Positions 12,745 through 24,728 of a DNA stretch of 64,000 nt are shown in pieces; the stretch's first letter is position 1, and every line of letters begins with the position of its first letter. The notes under the pieces were generated by a model, which was not told the DNA's origin, made no database searches, and saw nothing but the letters and a program-made list of their open reading frames with translations. This DNA is from Sipunculus nudus. Lineage: Eukaryota > Annelida > Sipuncula > Golfingiida > Sipunculidae. The stretch is taken from assembly GCA_026874595.1 (NCBI GenBank), contig CM049306.1:65544019-65608018 (forward strand), given 5' to 3'. The position numbers and the translations under genes are program-made.

Positions 12745-13560
12745 TTGACCTGACCTATGACCTTGGCCTTTTGCCCACATATCAACTGGATTCTTTCTAA
12801 ATGATGGGTAACTACTAACCAATTACATCTGGCCGGGTGTAATTACTTGGCAACCAATGAGTGAATAACTTAGACCTGCAACCTTTAACCTCCTGACCAG
12901 CTGACCTCAAAATCAATTAGTTATTTCTTCATGCAAAAAGACCCATAAATATGAAGTTTGAATCACATTGAGTGATGCATAGATGTGGCATATGTAAAAG
13001 ACTGAAGGTTTGGGTTGAACAGTTTCACTTGAAATATGTTCACAGCATTTAGAACAATATTGTGACCTTGACCTTTGACCTTTTGAACTCAACTTCAATA
13101 GGCTTCTTCCCCTATTGGTAGGTACGCCATATATGACAGATGGAAAGAATAGATTGAAAAGTTTGCCTGTAAATGACTCCACGCAAGAAGAGGGTGCTGT
13201 GAACTTGACCTTTGACCTCAAAATCAACAGGTCTTTTCCCCTGTTGGCAGAGAAGCGATATCAGTGCTGAGAGGTTTGGAATGAAAGGTCTAGCTTGAAA
13301 TGTGTCCACAACCTTTTCAAAGAAGTGGATCCTGTGACCCTGACCTTTGACCTTGTGACCTCAACATCTATAGGATTCTTCTCCCACTTAGTAGGTGAGC
13401 TATATGTGAAAGATCAAAGAATTGGGATGAAAGGTTTGGCTTAAAATGCATCCACAGTCTTTTCAAAGAAGTTGGTTCTGTGACCTTGACCTTTGACCTT
13501 GTGACCTCAAAATAATTATGGTTCTTCCCCTGTTGGTAGGTGAGCTGTATGTGAAAGATG
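12745..13560 (+). repeat. About 145-bp tandem units with TGACCTTGACCTTTGACC
   Basis: About six diverged units carry the phrase TGACCTTGACCTTTGACC or variants (near 12750, 13063, 13200, 13336, 13481). On the reverse strand each reads AGGTCAAAGGTCAAGGTCA, a DR1 of AGGTCA half-sites with a third half-site directly abutting. ORFs over this interval, including a 146-codon one on the minus strand, read across repeat units and are rejected. Confidence 0.8.
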
Positions 13561-13640
13561 GAAGGTTTGGGATGAAAATTTTGGCTAAAAAAATTATTTC
13601 TGGGGGGTGCATACATACCCCATAATTTCGAGAATATAGT

Positions 13641-14794
13641 TCGCAGTTTCTCTAAAACCGCGTTGTGTACAATATTGTGCCATACATCATTTGAATGGTT
13701 ATTATCCCCGCAGTGACATAGGCGATATGAAAATAAATAATTTTTAATGTACATATAATTTTTAGTGATTTTTTCCGTTTTTTTACCGAGCACAGCCAAA
13801 CTGCTCAAACACTCACGGGAATGCGTGCATCGTGGTCACTTAACCTCTTACACTGAGGACTATTGTTCATATGAATAACGCTTGCTTTCAATGAGGGATT
13901 TGACCCACGTGCGTGGTCAGTAAAAGAGATAAACACATGTTTCTCGCTTTATAAAATTGAGAGTTCAACCCAGGAGGATTAATGACAAAACCTAATTCAA
14001 GGTCCCAATTTCAGGAACAGGGCTGGGGTGGGGTGGGATTGGGTGGTGGCTTGGGTTTCAGGCCTCAAAATTTGTCTGTTACGATGAAAGGAAGGTTGCG
14101 GTGGTTGAAAATGGGATACGGGCCCTCTGCATGGAGTCCCGTTGGGTCCGCTTCTGCTACTTACGAGGTATGCATATTTCTGTTTCTTTCTTCATGAACA
14201 GTTTCCTTGCAACGTACATTTAAAAACCTTTCATGTGTTTCTCACATCAACCTAATCGTCCTAATACGTCCAACGATAGAATCCAGTCAAATATCTCATT
14301 TCGGTTCGCAATGTAAACACCATCACTGACCAGGTCTTCAAGGTAAACATACCGGGGTATAAATTTCTTGCCATGAGGACAGCCCAACAAAATAAATGTT
14401 AAAAATATTGGAGCGACTGCAAGATCACTCACGCACTGTCTCCACCAGGTTATGAGTTTATACGGACGGACGGTATGATGTTTAGGATTCATGTAATTTA
14501 AAAGTAAGTGGCAAAATTAAGATACAAGCAGTTGGACATAGAAACGTTTTCTGATCACAGAAGTGTTGTGCCTCAGAGAGGTGCGTCAGTTATTCTGCAG
14601 TCGTGCTAAAATGTTTATATATATCTTATGGAGACAGTTTCCCACCGGAACCTATATTTTCTGTTAACTTTTAGAATAAAAAAATGAGCCAACATTTCAC
14701 ATCTCAGTTAATAAATCTCCCCAACCCCGGGATTAAGCCCGGTATACCGGGTCTATCAGCTAGTTTTATATATATATATTTCATATATTACATA
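13641..14794. other. Low-copy intron DNA with a GC-richer island; no proven gene
   Basis: This interval has no second copy in the window. 13980-14200 is GC-rich and open in several frames. 14062-14167 has an AG before it and GGTATGC after it, and encodes KFVCYDERKVAVVENG in one frame, but no compatible second exon was found. A minus-strand ORF at 14247-14492 has a hydrophobic stretch but no recognised family. CCCGGTATACCGGG at 14738-14751 is a perfect palindrome. Confidence 0.35.
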
Positions 14795-15228
14795 CTGGGG
14801 TTGGCTTCATATTGGCGAGGCTGAAATTTCGTGATTTCTACATTTTGAATATTTCGCGAGGGTTTAATTTTCGCGATCTCACCAGAACCTACATCAAATC
14901 TTAGGTAAAGCCATAACTGTGTGTATTATAAAATGAGAATAAGTCATGAGTTTGTGATATTCTTCTCATATAAAGATGAGCCCGTACACACAGCACAGGT
15001 AGTTTAGTTTAAATTTAATTAACGGAACGTTTTCCCAATACCTGCATGGATGTAACTTATTATAAAATTTTCACTGTTCTAACCTATTCCCATACAAGTA
15101 TTGGGTACATTTAATAGGAAGGCCATACTCAATGTGCCAATTACTCCCGAGGGTTTCATTTTCGCGAGTATTTCCTTTTCGCGAATATTGCGAAATTAAA
15201 ACCCTCGCGAACAAAAAGGCAACCACAG
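14795..15228. mobile_element. TA-target MITE (Tc1/mariner-type ends)
   Basis: The 434-bp element has ends CTGGGGTTGGC and GGCAACCACAG, flanked by TA on both sides (14793-14794, 15229-15230). Both subterminal regions are rich in TTCGCGA motifs. It is homologous to 60776-61181. It has no transposase ORF. The superfamily is inferred from the TA duplication and palindromic layout. Confidence 0.8.
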
Positions 15229-15230
15229 TA

Positions 15231-16463
15231 TATTTAATACCCCAAACAGTCATTATTTCACTCACAAACGAGTATACCCTTCAGGGGTTTCTCGGAGTTA
15301 CACACCCAGCACAGGTACTTACAGCAAAAAGAAATCATGGTGAGGTCTTTATTTTGATTAACTCTGGGTAAAAAGGGTTAATTATAATGGTAAAGTACAG
15401 CTTCATACTGCCTTTCACCATTTAAATGTGACAGTGCTTATTGTTACCTGTGTTTAAAGTTATTAAACTTTAAACCAATCAGAAAAAAAGACTTGATATG
15501 GTTAATAATCATTACCCATATAAATGAATATATTAATATCTTTCATATATATGTAATGCATAGGTTTTAGTTTGTTTTCTTTCTTGATTCAAAAACAGAT
15601 TGAGGGACTGGAGCCTAGGTAGTCCTTTCAACACCAGTCAAGAGGATTCTCAGGTATAAACTGTTCACTTGCAAGGTCAAGTTTGTCTGGTGACAACCTG
15701 TTTATTTTATACCATAAGAAATACATTCCTATTCAGTTTTATGCTATCATGGCATAAAGACTCAGCCAAAGGAAAAAAGTACTGTCAATAAACACAGTGG
15801 TTGCCAGGCCCATTGTGGCATTTGTTGTCGTTCTAAGTCATACACTGTCAAAGTCAATATTGTTTCTAAGGTACAGATATTTTTTTTTCTGGCAAGTGCT
15901 GCTGGGATTATGAACTAATCCTGAGAGCATTTTTGTTTTGAAAACTTGCTGAAAATAGAACACAACCGCTCTTAACACAGCAAATGATACAATATCGACC
16001 AGTTTGTGTGTATAACTGATTAAAATGTATTTACAATGAACGTTACTGACCTATATTTTGTATGATTTGGATGTAATTTGCGCAATTCTGCAAAGTAGAA
16101 TTTGCTCTAAATAACACACACTAAATCATTCTCGAACATAGTCCAATAACACATTCTTGTGTGAGCAATATGGTACTAAAGGGCAAGGCGTAAGGCAAAC
16201 TATAAAACCCCTGTCAATTCAGATCTCAAGCATTACGCTGTAATGGACCTATTTATAGCCTCTAAAAGGCTTCACTACTGAACTGAATGTTTTCCCCTCG
16301 TGCAGATAAAATTTATGGTACTTGAGTACACAGACTCTTCTCTCAGATCCTGCTACGACCTGAGAACCTACTACACTACAATTCACAGTTTATTAACTAG
16401 GTCAACAGATGCAATCTTTTTTATTTGTTCATGCTGCTGCTTGTTTTCATTTTATTTGTAAAA
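15231..16463. other. No gene or recognised repeat
   Basis: This is AT-rich, low-copy intron sequence with no family resemblance to the rest of the window and no convincing coding signal. Confidence 0.5.
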
Positions 16464-18700
16464 ACAAGGGACCCATGGGTCACGGCGCTCAGCTGATCGT
16501 GACTGGACTATAAATGTTTCTCCACTGTGATACTATATCGAGTCAATAAAGCTTATGAATATCATGGACATGTTGGGCTATTATAAAGGAATGTAATGTA
16601 ATATGTGAGTAAATGATAAATGAAATTACCTGACTGATGGATTAATAGAGTCAAATGTAGTGGTTTATTTTTTATTTATTTAGGAGGGGTTGAAAACTGT
16701 GATATATTTGAGCAAATATGAATGCAATGACAGCAGTAATAAGCAGTAGTAGATAGATGATAAGGCTATTTGTTGAAGGATCTAAAGTGTATGGTAGTCT
16801 GTAAGCTTTCAATTTGACAGATATGATGTTATGATTAACTACCGTAATGTCTACATCAGTTCGTATCCTTCATTAGTTCACAAACTATAAATTTCCTGAA
16901 TCATATTTTTCTATAATACATATATGAATTTGTACACCAACATACTGTGCCGATATTAGCTATTGCCGGTGACCGCCGGCGGTCCGTAGGAACAGTAATT
17001 GTAGCTATGATTAAAACGGCTTTGCATGCGGAGACGAACCAATGTCTACGCTGTTCACCTGATAACAACACATCTTTATGTCTTAGTGCGTGGCAGTAAC
17101 ATGATAATTTATCGGAACAATTTTATCAGATTTGCGACTTTATGTATGTAAATAGGAAAAACTGTCGCTTAACTGTTACCGATGGGCCATCTTTGCTTCA
17201 GACTTGTTACAGCATGAATGTGATTTGAACAATAGAACTCGAGGTAAAAAATGTGTTTTAATCAATAATATTTTGTTTACTTAATAATAGAATGAGAAGG
17301 ATTTGTAAGTGGGAAAAAAATCACATTAGCTGATGATCATATACTAGTAATCCACTTGGGACAAACCTCGCACGGACCACTGATCACAGGCATGACCTGG
17401 TGCTACAAGACATCAAAGGTTAAATGGAGATCGTCAAAAGATATAATGCTGTCTTCAAGAGTTTTTATTTGATAAATCCCGATAATGTCCGTGAAATAAT
17501 TTATTTTTTTTTTCCGCTGTATAAATCTTATTAGAATCTCCCAAATAAAACTTCCGCATAATCCGCTGGTTACTGTGGCCATTTGGTTAGAGGCGCAGAA
17601 CAGCTATAGTGTGAACTGTGTGCCCCTAGTTCAAACCTATCAGTTTTTTCCCCCTTTTATGTTATTTCCCCGTCCAAGTTTAAAAATATGATAAACATAT
17701 ATTTTTTTCATTTATTTCTTTTCCACTGAAATTACCAAACCGGTGAAATAAACATTTAATTTATTGAAATATATAAATAAATCTGGTGAGATTACATATT
17801 CACGGCTGTAATAAGTTCACTTGCTGCCAGGTGGCACCCCGAATAAATTTCATTAATGCCCTAAGAAAATCACCATTACCATTTTTCAGGGCGTATTCTG
17901 CTATCCATACAAATAATGTTCGTAAATGAATTAAATGTTGCAATGGAGTATTACAAAACAATAGCCCATTTTCTTACCGCTAATGATGCTACGCACCGCT
18001 GTACGCCGTGAGAGACCCCTGGCTAATGATGTTTTCCTTTCATGTCCAAACTGTGAAACACTTCGTTGCTTGTTTGTTTACCAATAATTTATTTGATGTG
18101 TAATATTACGGTGATCAGTGACTCCTGTCAATTTTGTTTGCACCACAGCCGTGATCAAATAAATTTGTTAACATACTAATGAGGTACAAATTTAACAGTT
18201 TGGGGTAATAATTTACTGAAGTTCTTTTGCCAGTAGCTGGATTTTTGATGATCTTTTTGATCTTTTGTGCCGGTCTGTGGGTTACGAATGTTTAGTTTGT
18301 TCCGGTCGGCAGTACAGGCCGTCCCGGTAACCCCCGATCGGCGCGGCTTAAACCCTGTATATTATTTATATAAAACACCGGTTTATAAAATGCCAGTTAC
18401 GGGATATACTGGATATCTTTTTCGTCACCAGCAGCGCTCACATATATTCCTGAACAAGTGTTAAATAATAATTAACATGAGAGTTGCCGTACATCCTCTA
18501 TTATCGCCAATCGCCGGTTCACAGGTGTCAAACGATCTTCTCTCAAGCAATATTCTAATTTTTCATATTTTACATATAATAATTCACACACTGAGAAAAA
18601 TAATTAGTTTTTCCTGTACGAATTCAAGTAGACATTACGGTATGCTGATGAAGTGATTTATGAATTTGTGACTGTATGACACAATATCTCTTTAGTTTTG
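16464..18700 (+). other. F2-type 5' tag followed by low-copy sequence
   Basis: AACAAGGGACCCATGGGTCA at 16464-16483 and then GCGCTCAGCTG form a clear F2 5' end, but no matching F2 body or 3' hairpin follows for several kb. The rest is low-copy and contains a tRNA-like segment at 17566-17643. No exon is recognised. Confidence 0.5.
17566..17643 (+). repeat. tRNA-like segment, possible SINE head
   Basis: A GGTTACTGTGGCCATTTGGTTAG stretch resembles a tRNA 5' half with an A-box-like region, and AGTTCAAACC about 50 bases later resembles a B box. The acceptor arm does not pair well, so a functional tRNA is unlikely. A tRNA-derived SINE or pseudogene fits better. Confidence 0.35.
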
Positions 18701-20090
18701 ACAAGGTACATTATTGTGATGCCCACTATGTCTACATATTACACAATATTGACATAATTTCTGGCATGTACATAGGAACCTATGTACGAATAGTTATACA
18801 AAATATTGAAGTATGAATATATCTGATTCATCTTGTTCTTGCTTACTGAGGCTGACTTTGGGATGGGGTTCGGAGAAGGGAAAAGTGAGGGCAGCACGAA
18901 GGTGGATGTAGAAATATTCTATTGTAATGTTTTTCATTTATATAAGAATATGAAAAGCTAAGAGGAAAGGGGCCCTCCTACTTGGTTATAGTAAAGTTCT
19001 AAATATATGATTGCAAACTAATACTCTGACAAGACTGTCATGAAGAAAAACAGTAAAAGTTTTGAGATACTGTGATGCATATGAAAATTTACAGATGGAC
19101 AGGCAAGTGGACAGAATGGACTAATACCTTTATTTCACTTTCAAGGGAATAATGCATTTAAGTTTATATATAATCCTATTTTTTTAAGCATATCCACTTT
19201 TTCCATTAAGAAGTTTTTATCTGAATCATTATTTTATTTACAGGTTTTATAAATTTTTAATAAAAAAACCTCAAAACATAAGTTAAAATATTAGAATTGT
19301 TGCAAAAGTTGCAATCATTATATATACAGAGTAAAAAACTGAAACTATAAGTTAAAATATTAGAATTGTTGCAAAAGTTGCAATCATCATATATCCAGAG
19401 TGTAGCTCATATTGGGTCATATTATGCATACACATATATTTTATTATTTTTAAATCATAAATGTTTAAACTGAATTTAAAAGAAAATAATGCCACAACAT
19501 GGCATCTACAAGAATATTCCTTGAATCACTATTAAAAAGTTTTGCACATTGGAGTTTTCAGTACATGCTTAATTTTATTCACCAAAATAAAATAAAAGAT
19601 TCAGTAAATTTGATAAAACAATTTGATAAACATCTTTTCAAATAAAGTATACACACTGTGGGTTGAACGAGGGACAAACAATATCATTGTGCTAATTACT
19701 ATCCCAGTTTTAATTTATTACTGGAATTAATAGTCAATTTCACACCTGGTGAAGTTTTTACTCCTCTGAAGTAAGGAATTACTTATCTCATGAACATCCA
19801 CACTTTCATAGCAATACACCACTTTGTGGACACAATTAAATGTACACTTTAATCATTGTAACCCTGGTGGTACAATACAAAATCTAAAATGTAGCATAGC
19901 CAAGAATAAAATAAAATACAGAAAATTATAACATTCATCTTTTTAATGCACCATCTGGGGGGGGGGGGAGTGCAGGGCAGAGGGGAAGCCTGCTAGTAGT
20001 GGCCAAGCTGAGCCAAGGCAAGTTGCCTGGGGTTGGTTACATAATGCAAGTGAAGGCTGTACTACTAGGTGGGCTGGATGTAAACAACAC
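18701..20090. repeat. Fragments of F2-type bodies
   Basis: 18725-18790 matches the F2 phrase ATTTCTGGCATGTACATAGG. 18950-19130 is homologous to 49610-49760 and 50150-50270 (AAAGCTAAGAGGAAA, AATACTCTGAC). A 69-bp tandem duplication lies at 19281-19349 / 19350-19418. A run of 12 G lies at 19957-19968. Confidence 0.6.
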
Positions 20091-20643
20091 TTGACATGGT
20101 GTATGAAAACTTGAATAAAAGCTACTCTTTTCAATCAATTCCTTTGAAATATCAGATTTTAAAAGATTAAATCCTTTATGTATATATGCTGTGAAAATTA
20201 AATCAACAGTGCTTACAGGGAAGAAAGTGCCATTGCCAAAGTTGGACAAAATTTAAGGTATTGATTTTTTATTTATGCAAATCACTTGAAAAATTTGCTA
20301 AATTCAGATCTAATTTTGGGTAAACAATTGAATCTTGATTCAATAAAGTCATATTCCTGAAAAAAGTCTCCAGCTTCAGCAATTCTCATGTAAGGTTGAG
20401 TAAATATATTTCCTGTTTTTTTTTAAATTGCATTATATTTTGGCCTATAACTTAAAAAAAATACCCAATACTGACCTAATTTTTGTTATGTTTATAGAAA
20501 ATGTATGGAAGAATATGAATACTAAATATGATCAAAAAACAGATCAGTGGTTTTGATATTAGGCAGCCTTGGAGTATAACAATGGCTTTTTTTATGAAAA
20601 ACTGAGGTTTTTCCTTAATATCTCAAAGGAACGAAGTCCTAAT
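20091..20643 (+). mobile_element. F2 element, left part, interrupted by the gypsy element
   Basis: The body matches 8520-8760 and 43610-44160. It stops at CGAAGTCCTAAT (20632-20643) and resumes at 35072 with CTAATGACCCAATTTTCGG, finishing with the F2 3' end at about 35238 (ATAGCTCAGATTACTTACAG then TCAGCTGAGCTAAAAA). The duplicated CTAAT is the gypsy target-site duplication. Confidence 0.85.
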
Positions 20644-20830
20644 TGTTATGTATTTGGTTCTCGATGGCGAAACTTAGAACAGACAATCAAGACACGTTTT
20701 AACTTTAAATCCTTTAATGTCTCCAACTGCTTCTTTCCCAGAAGCGATGACGTCACATGCAGACTCGCATGACGTAGAACGCACCTTCGTGCACATTTAC
20801 ATAACAGAGACAGACAACATGAACATAACA
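20644..20830 (-). repeat. 3' LTR of the gypsy element
   Basis: The 187-bp repeat has 7-bp inverted ends TGTTATG / CATAACA. It differs from the 5' LTR at three positions (about 98.4% identity). GATGACGTCACATG inside it contains a TGACGTCA CRE/ATF-type palindrome. Confidence 0.95.
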
Positions 20831-20842
20831 TCTCCTCCACCC
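20831..20842 (-). other. Polypurine tract
   Basis: GGGTGGAGGAGA on the minus strand abuts the 3' LTR, where plus-strand priming is expected for LTR elements. Confidence 0.85.
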
Positions 20843-21060
20843 TTAAACATGAAGTAGCCGTTCAGAAAATGTATTACTATTGTCGTATAAATATTGAATG
20901 GTATATTACAATAAAACGTATACTTCATGTGCTTGTAGTCTCTTACTTGATTGAACACATGAATGACTGTGATGCAACCCTGGATATGATATCTAATATA
21001 AGTGTCAATTAAACAGTACATTAAGAAAACACAATATTACAGGAATAATGTTCACCACTT

Positions 21061-21558
21061 CTATGGCTCCTCTATAAGCCTACTAGGAGCTTTCTTAGGC
21101 CTACTTGACTTCCTAATTTCCTGAACAGCAATATTCCCTGTTTTAGTCTCTGTTTCTGGCTGTGCAGTAACAGACTGACAATCCTGATCATCCATAAAAG
21201 TATCAGCTAAACCTACTGAAAACAAACTCTCACTGTCAGAAGCGTCTATGACTTCATCAAAGTTATTCTCAGTGTTTACATCAATATTTACATCAGTGTT
21301 TACATCAATGTTTACATCAGTGGAATCAGGACACTCATCAATTTTAGGACTCTCAGAGTCATCCTCAAATTGGGTTCTCTCTCTTAACTGATTAACATGC
21401 CTTCTGCATAACTGACCACTGACAGTTCTCACTTTATAATGTCTAGTTCCACTGCACACCTCAATCCTCCCCGGGACCCATTTATCAACATGGGCAAAAT
21501 TTCTCAACCAAACAAACTGACCCACAACAAAATGTTTTGCCGGTTTCTCAGTTAGCAC
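21061..21558 (-). pseudogene. pol: Integrase C-terminal domain and acidic tail
   Basis: The region HFVVGQFVWLRNF continuing to RHYKVRTVSGQLCRRHVNQL resembles the SH3-like C-terminal domain of gypsy integrases. It is followed by an acidic tail with a short amino-acid repeat (DVNIDVNTDVNIDVNT) produced by a 24-bp DNA repeat at about 21280-21320, and a basic end (RKSSRPKKAPSRLIEEP). The stop is about 230 bp before the polypurine tract. Confidence 0.82.
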
Positions 21559-22306
21559 CTGAGCAGTTTGTTGAGAATGGAGTTTTTCTCAACATATCTG
21601 GTCTTAACAGATCCAATTTGGAACGTAAATTCCTACCTATAAGTAACTTAGACGGCGTCTCTCCAGTTACACTATGAGGTGTTATACGGTAGCGCAAAAG
21701 GAACTTGTGAATCTTTTCCTGTATGCTACCTGCATCCTGACTAGCACATTTCATGGCCTGTTTAAAGGATTGTACCATTCTCTCGGCTAAACCATTTGTA
21801 GCTGGGAAATACGGGGGAGTGAGCACATGTTTTACACCATTAGCCTTGAGAAAACCCTCAAACTCCTCAGAGACAAATTGAGGACCATTATCCGTAACAA
21901 TTTGTAAGGGTATGCCATGCTGTGCGAAATAACCTCGTATAGTTTTAACTGTCTCAGCCGCAGTTGTGCTTTTCATTACAGTAATCTCTGGCCATTTAGA
22001 GAAAGCATCTACAGCTATGAGATACATATGTTGCATAAATGGGCCAGCAATATCTAAATGCACACGCTGCCAAGGCCCAGTGGGCCAAGACCAAGGATGC
22101 ACTGGTACAGTAGCTGGCATCCTCTGTGACTGTTGACAAGAGCTACATGCTTTCGTGAGTTTCTCTATAGCATCATCTATGGCGGGCCACCAAACAAAAC
22201 TCCGAGCAAGACTCTTCATTCGGACAATACCTGAATGTCCCTCATGCAATTCATTTAACACATGGGCCTGTAATTTAACTGGTACAATAACTCTCATGCC
22301 CCACAA
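21548..22306 (-). pseudogene. pol: Integrase HHCC and DDE core of gypsy pol
   Basis: Of 252 codons, the HHCC zinc-binding His residues lie at about 21 and 24 (LHEGHSG) and the Cys residues at 54 and 57 (CSSC). The catalytic triad is intact: D85 in HLDIAGPF, D139 in VTDNGPQF and E175 in NGLAERMVQS. Downstream, GETPSKLLIGR is typical of the region between core and C-terminal domain. The frame is lost in a run of five A at about 21586. Confidence 0.93.
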
Positions 22307-22309
22307 GAG

Positions 22310-22600
22310 TCATCCATGATGTGTTGTGATTTCCATGCGGCGGCGATAAAAAGGGACCAAATCTTTATCCGTACTATGTCTACTGGTCCAGCCATCCATT
22401 GTAGCTGTATAAACTCTACTAAGCAAAGGATCATATCTTGTTGCTCTCTTAACCTGCTCTGCGGTAAGAGGAAGCTGGTCAAATACATTCATGTGAAATA
22501 ATTCTACCTGATCTGGCTGTGTGGTGCCATTATTACACTCTAAAGGCAACCTTGAAAAACAATCTGCATTTGCATTTTTCTCTGAAGTTCTGTATTGTAC
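22310..22600 (-). pseudogene. pol: Linker and start of integrase N-terminal region
   Basis: The open frame continues the RNase H tail, with NANADCFSRLPLECNNG followed by LTAEQVKRATRYDPLLSRV. These are hallmark motifs of the gypsy connection between RNase H and integrase. It ends at a stop near 22310, where the frame shifts again into the HHCC domain. Confidence 0.82.
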
Positions 22601-22609
22601 AGTATAATT

Positions 22610-23101
22610 TTAAGCGCTCAAGATCAGTGCCCACCTTTGCATTCTTGCAGCAGCAAGTGTAGGTATAGGTTTAGCAGGACCAAAAAGGGCAGTTAAGGGC
22701 CTATGGTCAGTCACCAAAGTGAAGTGTCGACTATAAATATACTGATGGAATTTCTTAACCCAAAACATGATAGCTAACGCTTCTTTATCAATTTGAGAAT
22801 ACTGTTTCTCTGCCTTAGTCAAGACACGGGACGCAAAAGCTATGGGTCGCTCCTGCCCAACTACAATGTGTGACAAAACAGCCCCCAGACCATATGGAGA
22901 GGCGTCAGTTGCTAGGACAACTGGTTTGGACATATCATAATGGACTAAAACATCAGAATTGATAACCATATCCTTACTGAGCTGAAAACTGGCCTCGCAG
23001 GCTTCCGTCGAGGTTCCATGGAGTGTTTTTCTGTAGCAAGTTACTGAGGGGACACAATATGGAGGCAAGGTTTGGTAAAAAGGAGCGATAATAATTAACA
23101 A
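22610..23101 (-). pseudogene. pol: RNase H domain of gypsy pol
   Basis: The useful part runs from STEACEASFQLSK to the stop at 22610. LATDASPYGLGAVLSH carries the first catalytic Asp, EKQYSQIDKEALAI the Glu, and LVTDHRPL the next Asp, as in Ty3/gypsy RNase H. The first ~30 codons of this frame are out-of-frame sequence. The stop in the GCGCTTAAAATT context at 22610 is another frameshift, because the next frame continues into the RNase H-integrase linker. Confidence 0.9.
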
Positions 23102-24728
23102 GTCCTAAATAGGATCTCAGCTGAGATACATTCTCAGGTTGTGGGGCATTTGTGATTGCAAGAACCTTCTCTTTTGAAGTACGAAGCCCATCTTTATCAA
23201 TTGTGTGCCCAAGGTAGTTCACATAATCTACAAAAAACCTGCACTTTTCCCGTTTGACATGTAAACCATATTCTGACAATCTCTTGAGCACCGCCTCAAG
23301 ATTAGCAAGGTGATCATCATCATCCACCCCAGTTACAAGAATATCATCCTGATAACAAAGAACACGGGGCAAACCCTGCAGTACCTGATCCATGGCTTGC
23401 TGGAATAACCCTGGAGATGACGCAATACCAAACGCTAACCTTGTATATCTGTATAATCCTTTTGACGTGTTAACTGTCAAGTATTTCTGTGAATCTGGGT
23501 GTAACACCATCTGCTGGTATGCATGTGCTAAGTCAATCTTTGTAAATTTTACACCCCCTGACAACTTAGAAAACATGTCCTCAATGCGTTGAGTCGGGTA
23601 CTGACAAATGTTAAGGTAGGGGTTGACTGTAACTTTAAAGTCACCACATATCCTCACCAAAGTATCTGATTTTACAACAGGCACAATAGGTGCTGCCCAC
23701 TCAGAATGATTTACCTTAACAATCACACCCAATTTCTCCAATCTGTCTAGCTCATCACTAACTCTGCTCTGCAGAGCAAATGGCACATTCCTAGCTTTAT
23801 GGAATTTAGGAACACAGTTCTCCTTAACCTCAAGCTTGGCAGTTAAATGCTTCATGGTGCCCAGTTCATCAGCAAATACATCACTGTAAGTATCTAGTAG
23901 CTTCTTACCTTTATCCTCCAAGCTGCTGGTCATACTATTTAAACCTGAATAACTTGTCAGTTTATGCCAATCAAGTCTAATGAACCTCAACCATTGTCTG
24001 CCTAACAATGGAGGGCCAACTCCATCCACCACATAAAGCTTTAAACAAGACTTCTTCTGGGTACCATACATTACCTGTACATTCATAACACCTGTGGGCC
24101 TCACTGGCTCACCCGTGTATGTATTTACCCTCATCTTAGTGTTCATCAATTTCACTTGTGAAAATTGTTCGTTGTACATACTCAATGGTATAATAGATAA
24201 CCTGGACCCTGTGTCAACTTCCATTTTGACACTCATACCATTAATCATCATGTCTACCCATATGACATCATCATGACCATTTTCCTGAAACAATAGTGAC
24301 AACATATGTGACAAATCATCAGAATCATCATCAATATCAACATCAGACTGGGTATCATTATCAGATAGCATAACATTGAAAGAGTTCTTTTTCTTAGCTT
24401 TGTAGTAACCACTAGGTTTTTGAGAACCTGGAACAGTTTTATTTCTGTCCCTGTTTTGTTTAGTATTCTGCAAGCATGCAGAAGCAATGTGTCCAGTCTT
24501 ATTACAACCTCGGCACACAGAGTCCTTATGATGGCACTTGTTCGCCAGATGACCCCGGGAGTTGCATCTGTAACACCGTCTGGCTGATGTTGGCTGGGTT
24601 TTCACTGGATTCTGGTCAAAACCATGCACAGACACTGGCATAGCATACGATGGCGCCTTGCTCCTAGACTGGTTACACAGTTCACGACTGTCCTTAGCTG
24701 CAGTCTCTAAGCTTGTAGCAATCTGCAC
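22974..24728 (-). pseudogene. pol: gag zinc knuckles, protease and reverse transcriptase
   Basis: The 584-codon ORF shows two CCHC knuckles (residues 52-65 and 72-85), an acidic spacer (129-139), an aspartic protease with DTG at 172-174 and a LLGRQWL flap partner near 241, and an RT with the catalytic Asp in KIDLAHAYQQ (about 399) and YQDD at 459-462. NC, protease and RT in one frame suggests a fused gag-pol, as in short Mag-lineage elements. The frame is lost at about 23000-23014, after KNTPW, in the RT-RNase H connection. It is not functional as written. Confidence 0.92.

Larger units (their letters stand above)
9694..13640 (+). mobile_element. Large F2-type element, 3'-truncated, holding an F1 insertion
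   Basis: The 5' end is AACAAGTGACCCATGGGTCA followed by GCTCAGCTG. It is co-linear with 40144-45150 once insertions are removed from both loci: 9694-9991 with 40144-40465, 11705-12310 with 41637-42210, and 12340-13640 with 44360-45150. This copy stops at about 13640, in the middle of the segment that at the other locus continues to a 3' hairpin at 45312-45341. Confidence 0.8.

Noticed and set aside
13368-13808. 146-codon minus-strand ORF
   Set aside because: It reads through repeated TGACC units of a dispersed array and has no domain.
14247-14492. Minus-strand ORF with a hydrophobic segment as a membrane protein gene
   Set aside because: No recognised family, begins in an ACGGACGG repeat-like stretch and lacks supporting splice sites. 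Kept only as part of the low-copy island.
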